DNA of 64,000 nt from Arbacia lixula (lineage: Eukaryota > Echinodermata > Echinoidea > Arbacioida > Arbaciidae). Below the pieces are notes generated by a model. The model saw nothing but the letters and a program-made list of their open reading frames with translations, was not told where the DNA came from and did not search any database. The position numbers and the translations under genes are program-made. This document shows, piece by piece, positions 46,701 through 60,700 of this stretch. Positions within the stretch are counted from its first letter, which is position 1, and each line of letters starts with the position of its first letter. The stretch covers positions 21,045,510 to 21,109,509 of the forward strand of contig OZ022586.1 in NCBI GenBank assembly GCA_963669155.1. Direction: 5' to 3'.

Positions 46701-49700
46701 ACAACAAAATATATAAGTTTGTTTGGAACTTGAATCTCCTTTACTTGTTTTTAGTACATGAATATTTTAATAACAATCACTGACAAATTGCAATATGGTA
46801 TATAAACTATATCACCTGACCAAACCCAACATGCCATATGTACAAAGGCTTGGGACTAAGTGTACAAACAAGATATGATGTTTGGTGGAAATGCCATTAA
46901 TCAATCACAATAAAATATTTAGGCGAGAAGTATTCACAATATATGACACAGTGTGACGAATGAATGAATGGATGAATAAATGAATGCTTCCATGAATGAA
47001 TGAAGGAATGAATGAATGAATGAATGAATGAATGAATGAATATCTAATTGAATGAACACATTAATTAAAGACATCTCAATTAAAGACTTTAAATTGGTGA
47101 TAATTATGACAATATTATGATGAATAAAAAAATGGATGAATCAATGAATAAATGAATGAATTAATGATTGAGTGAATGAATAAATGGATGGATACATACA
47201 TGATTGAAAGATGGAATGAATGAATGAATGAATGAATGATATTGGTATAATAAATGAATGCAAAGCTAGAATAATCTTACAGGGACACATATTCATAATC
47301 TCCATGATGATATCATACCAATTAATATTAGAGATGAACATGTCAACCCTACAAATGGTGGGAACAACCTATTTGTAGCTGCAATGTGTTGATTTGTGCA
47401 TGTCATATATAAGTTGTTGCTTCAATAACATAATTTAGATGTCATCTTGTGCCAGGTGTCATACACATTTCTCATTTTTGTGCAAGGAGATGAAACCAAA
47501 TAAAGTTTAAAGGCACAAATCGACTCATCGCAATCCGAAAGTCTACTGTGAGAGGGCCCTATCTAATAAAGAATTGTAAATGACCACAAATTGAATTGCA
47601 ACTGATATCTATCGCAACTCTGTACATTAGTGATAAAGTATAAGATCTCTTGAGCAATTCAGATGAATCACAACTCTTTATAAGACGGGGCCCCAGTACT
47701 GTACATTTAATGGGGAATACTAAGTGGATGGTACAGGGAGGGGGGAGGGGGGGCGGTAGGAGAGGATGTGTGTAGGATGTAGCTCAATGTATACATTATA
47801 TGTGTCTGTGTATTACGTCAGGGATTACCATATTAACTGTAAATTTAGGTTTATAAATTCAGTATTATCTATTACCCCAATCAGAAAAGAGCAGTTATCA
47901 CAACTTAAGAGCTGCAAAAAAATTGTAATGTGTTTACATGATGCGAACAAAAGGTAATATTTTAATGTATTGTTGTCACCTAAGTGTCAAACTTTATTAA
48001 AGTTAACCCATATTGTTTTTTTTTTGTGAATGACAATTGGTACTACTATTTCCTGACAAATTTAATGTCGACAGGAAAAAAAAAGATTTTTGTCTGACTT
48101 GTTTTTCGTTCATTTGCAGGATGGGGCGCGCTATCCTTGCTACTGGGTGTATGCCTAACATTTCTTTGTAAATTGATATTACCCCAGAAAGCCCTTTCAA
48201 TAAAAGGAAATAAAATTGTTGAACACTTTCATCACTGTGATTTTTTTTTGTGAGTTTATAGTTATATAGTTATATAGTTATACAACAGGTTTCTAGTAAC
48301 ATGTGAATGTAGATGTATATCATTGAGAGACACAATGCTCCAGTCGTCCCATGATCCACCACACAGCCACAGTTGGAGTTTGTTTGCAGTCATGTTATAC
48401 ACTAGCACTAGCACTAGCACTAGCACTTAGCACTAGCACTAGCACTAGCACTAGCACTAGCACTTAGCACTAGCACTAGCACTAGCACTTAGCACTAGCA
48501 CTAGCACTAGCACTAGCACTAGCACTAGCACTAGCACTAGCACTTAGCACTAGCACTAGCACTAGCACTTAGCACTAGCACTAGCACTAGCACTAGCACT
48601 AGCACTAGCACTAGCACTAGCACTAGCACTAGCACTTAGCACTAGCACTTAGCACTAGCACTAGCACTTAGCACTAGCACTTAGCACTAGCACTTAGCAC
48701 TAGCACTAGCACTAGCACTAGCACTAGCACTAGCACTAGCACTAGCACTAGCACTAGCACTAGCACTTAGCACTAGCACTAGCACTTAGCACTAGCACTA
48801 GCACTTAGCACTAGCACTTAGCACTAGCACTAGCACTAGCACTAGCACTAGCACTTAGCACTAGCACTAGCACTAGCACTTAGCACTAGCACTAGCACTT
48901 AGCACTAGCACTAGCACTAGCACTTTGCACTAGCACTAGCACTAGCACTAGCACTAGCACTAGCACACTAGACTAGAAGCGGACATGACTGGAAACAAAC
49001 TCTGAATGTGGCTGGGTGGTGCATTGTGGGATGTGGTCATAGTGTCTTAAAGGGCATATACTGTACTGGGAAGACAAAAGGCCTTTAAAAGGTGATCATG
49101 AGCAATCTTCTTGCCAATGGTCTTAAATTCATGTATTGTCCATATCAGAAACTTGCACAGAGTTATTTGCCCTCAAATTATCCAAATTTGGAGTTATTAG
49201 TGATTTAATGACAAATCTTTAAAATGTTCGGGCCGAACACAATGGGGATTTGTGTTTTAATCACTAATTACTCAAAATCTGGGTCATATGAAGGCAAATA
49301 ACTTTCAGAAAGTTTCTAAAATGGACAATACATGAATTTAAGACCATTGGCAAGAAGATTGCTCACGATCACCTTTTGAAGGTTTTTTGTCTTCCCAGTA
49401 CAGTAAATACCCTTTAATGTAGCTCTATGGATGTGGTACAGATAATTTCAGGGAGAATTTCAGACTCTCTTTATTACATACACCAACAATCAATCAAAAA
49501 CCAACACAGGGATTGTGATAACAACTTGTCAAAGGACATAACATTATCATGAATAAAGGAATACTTGATAAATCATGCTGGGATATGAAGTCACAAAATG
49601 ACATGATGAACATCAATATAGATATATACGGGACAGAATGACTATCTAGAAAGTTTGTAATAAGATTTGCAACTTACAACATCATCTATTTTGATCTGAT

Positions 49701-51461
49701 TTATTTGAAGATTAAAAATATTGCAAGAGGGTATAGAGCAAGGTTAATGCAAAGAGAAATGAATGAGATATAAGTATGCTGCTGCGCTGAATGATGAATG
49801 AATGAAATTAATCAATGATTAGTCTCTTTCATGCATTTGCCAATGATGTCTTTTTCTGTGTACATGCCATTCTGCATTAAGCTACATCGTTTGAGCATGC
49901 TGAAATAATTCTCCCCTCTTTCTCTCTCTGATCTACTTAAAGGGCATATGCTGTACTGGGAAGACAAAAAAGCCTCCAAAAGGTGATTGTGAGCAATCTT
50001 CTTGCCATTAGTCTTAAATTCATGTATTGTCCCTGTTAAAAATTTGCTGAAAGTTTTTTGCACTCAAATGATCCACATTTGGAGTAATCAGTGATTAAAT
50101 CGTGCCGAACAAATTCGGCCCGAACACTTTGATGATTTGTGATTTAATCACTTTGAGGATTTGTGATTTAATCACTGATTACTCCAAATGTGGATCACTT
50201 GAAGGCAAAAAACTTTCAGCAAGTTTCTAAAATGGATAATAGGCCTACATGAATTTAGGATCATTGGCAAGAAGATTGCTAATGATCATCTTTTGAAGGC
50301 TTTTTCATCTTCCCTGTACAGTATATTCCCTTTAAACATGTTCTAGTGAAAACCTGTATAGAAAGACCACCATGAACAAGGTTTATCATTGAATAGTGTA
50401 AGAGTAACACATACATAAACAAGTCTCGCCTGATTTCGCAATCAATATAGAGTGCTGAGTTGTTTTCCAAATGTCTAAAATGGTGCCTAGATAACCTTTG
50501 ACGTCATCATCCTCATGACGACACATGTGGTATTACCCAAGGATCATTTGTACCCAGTGTGATCACAATTGATGCAGAAATAAAGATATGATAGCAAGTC
50601 AAAAGAAAACTTTGAGAAAAATGATGCACATGGCCTCATATCATTTGACCTTTTGACCCCTAGATGACCTTTGACCCCATAATCCTCATGAAGACATATG
50701 TGGTACTACCCAATGATCATTTGTGCCAAGTTTAATCACAATTGATGCAGAAATAAAGAAATGAGAGCAAGTTAAACAAAAACTTTAACATTGTTGTAAC
50801 AGACCAACAGACTAACAGGAAAAGTGTTCACTAGGCCTCTACCGAACTTTGTTCAGGCGAGACAACTAGGTCTCTGCCGAACTGTGTTCAGGCGAGACAA
50901 AAACATATTTCTTAATTCCCTTGAGTGGTCTTTATATACAGGTTTGGAGTGAGTTTGTTTAGAACCAATTGTCTTGACAACATGTTCATATGACCACAAC
51001 ACTTCAGTACTCTACACCATTTGATTGCATATGTAAATGGCTGATATGGTGTTCATACAATGCCCATTGCATTGCAGTCTGAGTGCCTGGTTATCTTCTC
51101 AATCTCTTCCCCATCTAAATGATGTCTCTATCACATCATTTCACTCTCTTTCTGTCTCTTTCTACAAACATTTGATTTCATGTGTACATTGCTGCTATAT
51201 TGGTCCCAAAATGGCTGTTGCATTGAGAACCCCATTCTATTCTCATTTTCCCAACCCCTCTGTTTGTGATATCTCTCTTACCACCTTTCTTTCTGCGTCT
51301 CCTATTTTTTCCATTTGAAATAACTATTGTGACCATATGTACCTACATGTACGTGTATTAGATGTACTGTGAGATGTATGACGTCACACTTTCTCAGTTT
51401 GCTTCTCTTTGCCCCTCCCCCCTCTCCCTCTCTCTCTCTTTCTCCCTCTCTCTCTCTTTCT

Positions 51462-51493
<32 letters not shown>

Positions 51494-51567
51494 GCCTCTC
51501 CCCCTCTCTCTCCCCCTCTCTCCCCCCTCTCTCTCTCTCTCTCTCTCCCCCCCTCTCTCTCTCCCCC

Positions 51568-51602
<35 letters not shown>

Positions 51603-54600
51603 CTATATTGGTTGTTTTCTCCTCCTTCTATCTCTCTTGCTCTCTTTCACTTATTCTTCAAACAACCACTAATATAAAGTTAATTGTTAATCTCTGAACA
51701 AAGCCAACTGCATAACAATACAATGCCTGGGTCTCGCGCTTACAATATCTGTTGCATTAGAGTCTGACTTCAGTTTGAGGAGCGTCTCGCAGACCTCTAG
51801 CTTCCCGTTTTGAGCTGCTAAATGAAGGGCGGTTCTCTTGGCCTGCAGAAGAGATGTACACAAATTAAAAGAAAGAAATAAAGTGCATGCACACAAGAAA
51901 TATATGGTCAAAATTGAAACGAGGAATTGTTCAAAGCAAGAGCAGAACATATAGCTGTTACCCATGAAGTGATATCAGTAATGATATGAAATAAAATCAA
52001 TATAAAATTACTTGCACCAATCTGATTTGTACACGATCTCCTAGGAATTGATAAAAGGAATATCGGAACATTTTACTGTTCCCTACCTATTGAGGTTACG
52101 TAGTGCTAATCAGTATTATTATTTCATGTGAAATTGGTACAAAATGACTTGCATAAATCGAAATGAAAAACTGATAATTTGAACACTCCCTGTGACATCA
52201 CAACTGTACTGACCAATGAGAGTGCATCAATGGCGGCTCCGTGGTTGTGGATGAGTAGGTTGACCAGCTCGTTGTGGCCGTTCTGAGCCGCTAGGTGGAG
52301 GGGTGTCACTCCTATCTTTGACTTGGCGTTAACGAATGCCTTGTGCCACAGCATGATGTCAGCCACAGTGAGGTGGCCGTTAGCAGCTGCCAGATGAAGA
52401 GCTGCCTTGCCATGCTGTAGGAACAGGAGAAGGAGAAACTGATTTACAAGTCATGCACAGCTAGGCATGGTGGCATGCACCTACAATCCAAGTGACTGTG
52501 GAAGTTAGAAATTGACCAGATTAAGATGTTCGGACCCTGTCCGATTCTTTTGGATGGTGATGGAAGAGGTCAATTCCAGACATAAAAACATGTAATCATA
52601 TCTGATTTCAACCCATTTGTATGTAAAATGCGCACACACACACACTTCTGAAAGTAAGGCACTCATTAGTTTATTAATATACCTGTCCCTATCTCACTTG
52701 AGACTTGCAGGAAAACAAAGAGCAATCAAATCATGAAAAGGTCAAATGAGGGAATTATGAAAATGCAAGATTTCCTCTCTGCATTCTCACCTCATCAAAG
52801 ACGTCTACCCTGGCGTTCTGCTGTAGCAGAATTCTCACACTCTCCTCATGCCTCTAACCCAAACCCTAAACCTTAACTCTACTCACCTCATCAAAGACGT
52901 CTCCCCTGGCATTCTGCTGTAGCAGGATTCTCACACTCTCCCCATACCTCTAAACCTAACCCTAAACCCTAACCCTACTCACCTCATCAAAGACGTCTCC
53001 CCTGGCATTCTGCTGTAGCAGGATTCTCACGCTCTCCTCATTCCTCTAAACCCAACCCTAAACCCTTACTCTACTCACCTCATCAAAGACGTCTCCCCCT
53101 GGCATTCTGCTGTAGCAGGATTCTCACGCTCTCCTCATTCCTCTAAACCTAACCCTAAACCCTAACTCTACTCACCTCATCAAAGACGTCTACCCTAGCA
53201 TTCTGCTGTAGCAGGATTCTCACACTCTAACCCCAACCCTAAACCCTAACCCTACTCACCTCATCAAAGACGTCTCCCCTGGCATTCTGCTGTAGCAGGA
53301 TTCTCACGCTCTCCTCATTCCTCTAAACCCAACCCTAAACCCTAACTCTACTCACCTCATCAAAGACGTCTACCCTAGCATTCTGCTGTAGCAGGATTCT
53401 CACACTCTAAACCTACCCCAAAACCCTAACCCTACTCACCTCATCAAAGATGTCTACCCGAGCATTCTGCTGTAGCAGGATTCTCACACTCTCCTCATTC
53501 CTCTAAACCTAACCCTAACCCCTAAACCTACTCACCTCATCAAAGACGTCTACCCAAGCATTCTGCTGTAGCAGGATTCTCACGCTCTCCTCATTCCTCT
53601 AAACCCAACCCTAAACCCTAACTCTACTCACCTCATCAAAGACGTCTACCCTAGCATTCTGCTGTAGCAGGATTCTCACACTCTAAACCTACCCCAAAAC
53701 CCTAACCCTACTCACCTCATCAAAGACGTCTACCCAAGCATTCTGCTGTAGCAGGATTCTCACGCTCTCCTCATGCCTCTAAACCTAACCCTAAACCCTA
53801 ACCCTACTCACCTCATCAAAGACGTCTACCCTAGCATTCTGCTGTAGCAGGATTCTCACACTCTCCCCATGCCTCTAAACCTAACCCTAAACCCTAACTC
53901 TACTCACCTCATCAAAGACGTCTACCCTAGCATTCTGCTGTAGCAGGATTCTCACACTCTCCCCATGCCTCTAAACCTAACCCTAAACCCTAACTCTACT
54001 CACCTCATCAAAGACGTCTAGCCTCGCATTCTGCTGTAGCAGGATTCTCACGCTCTCCTCATTCCTCTAAACCTAACCCTAAACCCTAGCCTACTCACCT
54101 CATCAAAGACGTCTACCCTTGCATTATGCTGTAGCAGGATTCTCACACTCTCCCCATACCTCTAAACCTAACCCTAAACCCTAACTCTACTCACCTCATC
54201 AAAGACGTCTACCCTAGCATTCTGCTGCAGCAGGATTCTCACGCTCTCCTCATGCCTCTAAACCTAACCCTAAACCCTAGCCTACTCACCTCATCAAAGA
54301 CGTCTACCCTTGCATTATGCTGTAGCAGGATTCTCACACTCTCCCCATACCTCTAAACCTAACCCTAAACCCTAACTCTACTCACCTCATCAAAGACGTC
54401 TACCCTAGCATTCTGCTGCAGCAGGATTCTCACTCTCTCCTCATTCCTCTAACCCTAACATTAAACCCTAACCCTACTCACCTCATCAAAGACGTCTACC
54501 CTAGCATTCTGCTGCAGCAGGATTCTCACACTCTCCCCATACCTCTAAACCTAACCCTAAACCCTAACTCTACTCACCTCATCAAAGACGTCTACCCTCG

Positions 54601-57489
54601 CATTCTGCTGTAGCAGGATTCTCACGCTCTCCTCATTCCTCTAACCCTAACATTAAACCCTAACCTACTCACCTCATCAAAGACGTCTACCCTAGCATTC
54701 TGCTGCAGCAGGATTCTCACACTCTCCTCATTCCTCTAAACCTAACCCTAACCCCTAAACCTACTCACCTCATCAAAGACGTCTACCCTAGCATTCTGCT
54801 GCAGCAGGATTCTCACGCTCTCCTCATGCCCCTCCTCAGCCGCTACCAGGAGCGGAGACCAGCCGTTCTGAAAGAAACAAAGATACAAAAATACTTCACT
54901 ATAAAGCAACACAACATTTCCCACAATCTTACTGCATTCCTGCTGCTTGCATGATTGACAGAGATTCCTTCTTTGTGTGAATCCTGATATTGTCTTATAC
55001 TCATTCTTGCACATCTCCTTCTCCATTCCACCCCCCCCCCCCCCTCTCCATTGCTACCAGATAAAGAAAGAGCAATAATTTGGAGTTTCTGTACATGTTG
55101 ACAATGATTCCATCTTCTTCTTGTCCTCAAACTTTTCTCCACCCCCCTCTCCTCCTCTGCCTCTAACTCCTCCCTCCTCTTTACTCTCCTCCCTCTCCTC
55201 TTTCTCCTCATTATCCATCTTCTTCAGCTCTGCAGCACTACCACCTACTTTGCTTTGCTTGTTGACAGCAAGCTGTGTGTAACTTGGACCCAGATGTTCC
55301 ACCATCTTGAGTAAGATATCCGCATTGCCAGCCCGAGCACAGTAGTGCAGAGGTGTCTCGTGGGTCTGATGTGGGAAATAGGAAAGATACAATAAGGAGA
55401 GTTTGTGAAATGTAAAATGAAAATGATGAAAGCGAGATAACAATGAGATGAAGATGGGATGACATAAGATGGAATGCAACACAGGTGAAGGCTTGGTAAA
55501 TATTACTTTAGAGGTTGACAACAACATTTTGAAAATTGGTGAGCAGTTTTATGGACAAACTCCTGTATGTCTCACATGTTCGGATGGCCGAGCAGACATG
55601 TGGCACACTTCTTGCCAACAATCGGCGGGGTCTGATTGGGTAGTCGAACTGCACTTTTTTTGGAGCAGTGTAAAGGAAGTATGAAAAATCATGATATTTC
55701 TATAAAAAAAAAATTGGTGAGTTTTTGAGTGTAAATGTCACAGCAGTTTAGCAATCTTGTTAATTATGATGATGATAATGTCAATAATTTAAATTCAATT
55801 AAATACCTACCAGTTTAGTGATAATGTTGATGTCTAATTAATACTACATCAGGAGCTGCATAATCTCACAATCCTCAGAGGCAAGTACCCCTCACTCCCT
55901 CCCAACCCCTATCCCCACCTACCCCCCTCCCCTCTCAGGGTTTCACCCTATCAAGGTGCATCATACCAGTTTAGTGATGATGTTGATGTCTGATTAATAC
56001 TCAGGAGCTACATGATCTCACAGAGGCAAGTACCCCCCACTCCCTCCCAACCACTACCCCCACCTACCCCCCTCCCCTCTCAGGGTTTCACCGTATCAAG
56101 GAGTATCATACCAGTTTAGTGATGATGTTGATGTCTGCATCATACTCCAGCAGTAACTGCATGATCTCACAATCCTCAGAGGCAAGTACCCCCCCCCCCC
56201 CCCCTCCCTCCCAACCCCTACCCCCACCTACCCCCTCCCCTCTCAGGGTTTCACCGTATCAAGGTGTATCATACCAGTTTAGTGATGATGTTGACGTCTG
56301 CATCATACTCCTGCAGTAACTGCATGATCTCACAATCCTCAGAGGCAATTACCCCTCACACCCTCCCAAGCCCTACCCCCACCTACCCCCCCCCCCCCCC
56401 CTCCCCTCTCAGGGTTTCACCGTATCAAGGTGTATCATACCAGTTTAGTGATGATGTTGATGTCTGCATCATACTCCAGCAGTAACTGCATGATCTCACA
56501 ATCCTCTGAGGCAATTACCCCTCACACCCTCCCAACCCCTACCCCCTCCTACCCCCCTTCCCCCTCCTACCCCCCTCCCCTCTCAGGGTTTCACCGTATC
56601 AAGGTGTATCATACCAGTTTAGTGATGATGTTGATGTCTGATTAATACTCCATCAGGAGCTACATGATCTCACAATCCTCAGAGGCAAGTACCCCCCCCC
56701 CCCCAACCCCTACCCTCACCTACCCCCTCCCCTCTCAGGGTTTCACCGTATCAAGGTGTATCATACCAGTTTAGTGATGATATTGATGTCTGCATCATAC
56801 TCCAGCAGTAACTGCATGATCTCACAATCCTCTGAGGCAATTACCCCTCACACCCTCCCAACCCCTACCCCCACCTACCCCCACCTACCCCCCTCCCCTC
56901 TCAGGGTTTCACCGTATCAAGGTGTATCATACCAGTTTAGTGATGATATTGATGTCTGCATCATACTCCAGCAGTAACTGCATGATCTCACAATCCTCTC
57001 CTGGGTAATGGCTCATCTCCTTGGTGATCTCAGCAGCGTAGTGGAGAGGGGTTTCTCCCTCCTGTAGGGAGAGAAAGAGCAAAGAAACAACAGTTTAAAA
57101 GTCAAACTTATAAACACCTCATTGAAATACTAATACATCAATCAATTATCAGGTGCTGTCCCTCGTCCGGAGTTGGTAGCTATGCACCTCCATCTTCCTC
57201 TATCTTCATTTCTTGTTCTGATGATTGCAAACAAAGGCCTGTCCACTGTCTAATGTTACCATAACATAGTATTTAATGTATTTTCTCTCTCTCTCTCTCT
57301 CATTTTCCTCCTGTCAGCCCTTCATGTAATAGCTTCATGAGATCTCCTTTTTCTAATACGATGTCCGGCATACACAGTCAAGCTTTCTCCTCTGTACTGT
57401 CTCAGACAGACTGTCTCTCTCTTTCTTTCTCTCTCTCTCTCTCTCTCTCTCAATCTCTCTGTCTCTCTTTCTCTCTCTCCCAATCTCTC

Positions 57490-57532
<43 letters not shown>

Positions 57533-57563
57533 CTCTCTCTCAATCTCTCTGTCTCTCTGTCTC

Positions 57564-57604
<41 letters not shown>

Positions 57605-57635
57605 CTCTCTGTCTCTCTTTCTCTCTCTCAATCTC

Positions 57636-57676
<41 letters not shown>

Positions 57677-57703
57677 CTCTCTGTCTCTCTGTCTCTCTGT
57701 CTC

Positions 57704-57752
<49 letters not shown>

Positions 57753-60700
57753 TCCTTAAGAGCTGAAATATGAAATAGTCAAACTGCAGCTTACTATACT
57801 CTGCTCGTTGACGGCCATGATGGCGTCGAGGCGGGACATGTCGTTGTGGAGGAAGTCAACGAGGCTCTTGACGATGGGGTAGTGGGCGTGGCGCACAGCG
57901 ATGTGGATAGGGTTCTCACCAGACTAAGAGTGGAATAGAAGACAGACAAAATAAAAAAATTCAATGGAAATTAGAAATAGGAGTGAGAAAACTTGATTGT
58001 GTGCAATCGATTAGTTTCATTATTAACAAAATCTCTAATAGCATAGTTGCATGGAAAACTTGCTATGTTGTGATGACACATAACCATGTGACAGACAGAC
58101 AACGCGGAAATATAATGCCATTCGCGAATTTCGTGGCAGAGGCATGAAAATCATTGGAAGTTAGAAATGAAAGGGTAAGTTCTTTTTATATCAAACAAAG
58201 GCAAAAGGGAAAGGAAAATGTAAACGTGGGGAGAGAATGTAAATGAAGAAGAAAACAAAATTGACAACAAAGGAAGACAAGAAGAAAGAGGAAGAAGGAA
58301 GAAACTAACACAAAGAGAAGAGGAGAAAGGGTAGGTTGGTAGCCAGAGGACAAATTAAAGGGCATATACTGTACTAGGAAGACAAAAAAGCCTTCATAAG
58401 GTAATTGTTAGCAATCATCTTGTCAATGGTCTTACATTAATGTATTAAAGTTATTTGCCCTCAAATGATCCACATTTCGAAAAATTAATGATTAATGATT
58501 AAATCCTCAAAATGTTCGGCCCAAACATTTTGAGGATTTGTGATTGAATCACTCATTACTCCACATGTAGATCATTTGAGGACAAATAACTTTCAGCAAG
58601 CTTCTAAAATGGACAATACATGAATTTAAGACCATTGGCAAGAAGATTGCTAACAATTACATTTTCAAGGCTTTTTTGCCTTCCAAGTACAGTATATGCC
58701 CTTTAAAGATAGATGAAACATGGAGAAGAAATCCGTTGACAGAGCAACAAGCCTGAAGCAGACAACCTTGAAGGAAGCATCATACCTTTGATAAGCAGAG
58801 CGCATCAGCCCCATCTTCCAGCAAAGCTTGGATCATCTTGAAGTGGCCGTGTCTGGCTGCTATGTGCATTGCTGTCTCTCCATTCTGAAAGGAGGAGAAG
58901 TTAAATGGATCAATTACAACAGAAAAGCAAAATGAAGTTCATCACCATATCTTCAAATTGGCAACGCAGCTTAAAGTTTGAATAGGGCCAGGCACAATTA
59001 CTGCTTTGAATCATATGTTTTTGGTGTTGTATACATTTTTAATGGAATGTACATTCTTATTACGATGAAAATGAGACATAACAAATAGTGTTGCCAATTT
59101 GAAATCCAAATAATGATAAGATAATGACCAGTGATAGGTATCACTGGTGGCGTGAGCTGAAGGCGGTTTATATTTGTTTTATATCCCTCATTGAGACCTT
59201 ATAATGGTCCAAGCAGGAAGCCTCTTCCTGAATGAGTTAACTCCTTCTCTGCCAGACTGTATACTGGTGTGTATCACCTGTGCAAAAATGCCTCAATGGC
59301 GCATAAAGAGTTAACTCAGGGAGAATAAGAAGACTCCTTCTCACCGTCATGGTAGCATTGACATCAGCGCCACTCTTGAGCAGCATCTCAGCAACTTTCT
59401 CTCCCTCCTTGATGCGAGCTGCAATGTGAAGGGGAGTCTCCTCCGCCTGCATGAGAGAGAAGGAGAAAAATAAATATCAGAAAAAAATGATATTTTCAGT
59501 CCTCTTTACGATTACAACATTTGCACACTGGTATGGCCTACAGTATTACCCTGAAGTCTGTAGGTTTTCAAAGATTGGTCATATAATTTATTCAACACGC
59601 ACATTTCCATAGGGACTCATCCCACAAATTAGTCATCCTCAGAGATGCCAACCTCTTGACACAAAAAATCAGACTGAATATCCTCAAAAATCATATTTTT
59701 GAGTGAAAAATCAGATTTTCACGAAAACTCAACATGACCAGTGGCCTGTTGGCCCCAAGCCAGGAAAATGTTAGAAAAATGTTTTACTGGTAACAATGGG
59801 AGAGTGAAATATTTGCTCTTTCATCTGATCTTCACTCTTTTCATCCCATACCGATTACAGTATTACCAATAATGGGAGACATCTTCGCTGTAAAGCAAAT
59901 GTATAAGTGGCAACACATGCTATCACAATAGTATGAGAGCATCTATTTGGATCTTAGAATAAAGATCAGCGAAGTCACCTAAACCAGACCTGCCAACTTC
60001 TGGAGTTCAAAAACTGTATTCTTTAATCCAAAATGTTGTATTTTACCAACAAAAAATGTATTTAAAAAAGAAACGGATCAATGTCTCTTACAGTTCCTAC
60101 ATCGGGGATTTTTTATGGAGCATTGGTTGAATATGCATGATTTTGTCATGACTGGTGTGCTCAATGAACCAATGAACATCCCCAAATTGCTAATGTGAGA
60201 TGCTGGTAGGATACTTTACAAAACAGAATGGGCATTTTGCCATTGAATATGGCACACACACAAAATAAGATTAAAAAAAAAACAAAAAAAACAAAAAAAA
60301 CAAAAAAAAAAATCGTTTTTTTTTTTTTTTTTTTTTTTTTTGAAAAATCACATTTTTTAAAGGAAAATCATACTGTCGTATTCAGTTCTAAAAATCGTAC
60401 TAAATACGACAAAATCGTACTGGTTGGCATGTCTGCATCCTTCATTATGCAAATTTATGCAAGAGAAAGTAATATTTAATGCTGTGTATGCAAATAAAAA
60501 TATTATTGACTGGTATTCATGCAAATAAGTGCACTATTGACTTGGTTTGTGCAAAAAAAAAAAAATACTTATGCTAGCTTACAAGCAGAATGGTAAAATC
60601 TATGCCATGACTGTCAACCAATCATTTTACAGGATTATTAAGATGAGGTTTATAATGTTTGTCAATATACTCTCACCATGAAAACATACAAAGAGTAGTT

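Noticed and set aside
52786-54768. Telomeric array or internal telomere because of repeated CCCTAA
   Set aside because: The CCCTAA pieces are short, irregular spacers within units that otherwise contain ankyrin exon sequence. There is no continuous TTAGGG tract.
57322-57759. Arg/Glu-rich and Ser/Leu-rich open frames
   Set aside because: They are pure translations of a (CT)n microsatellite on the two strands.
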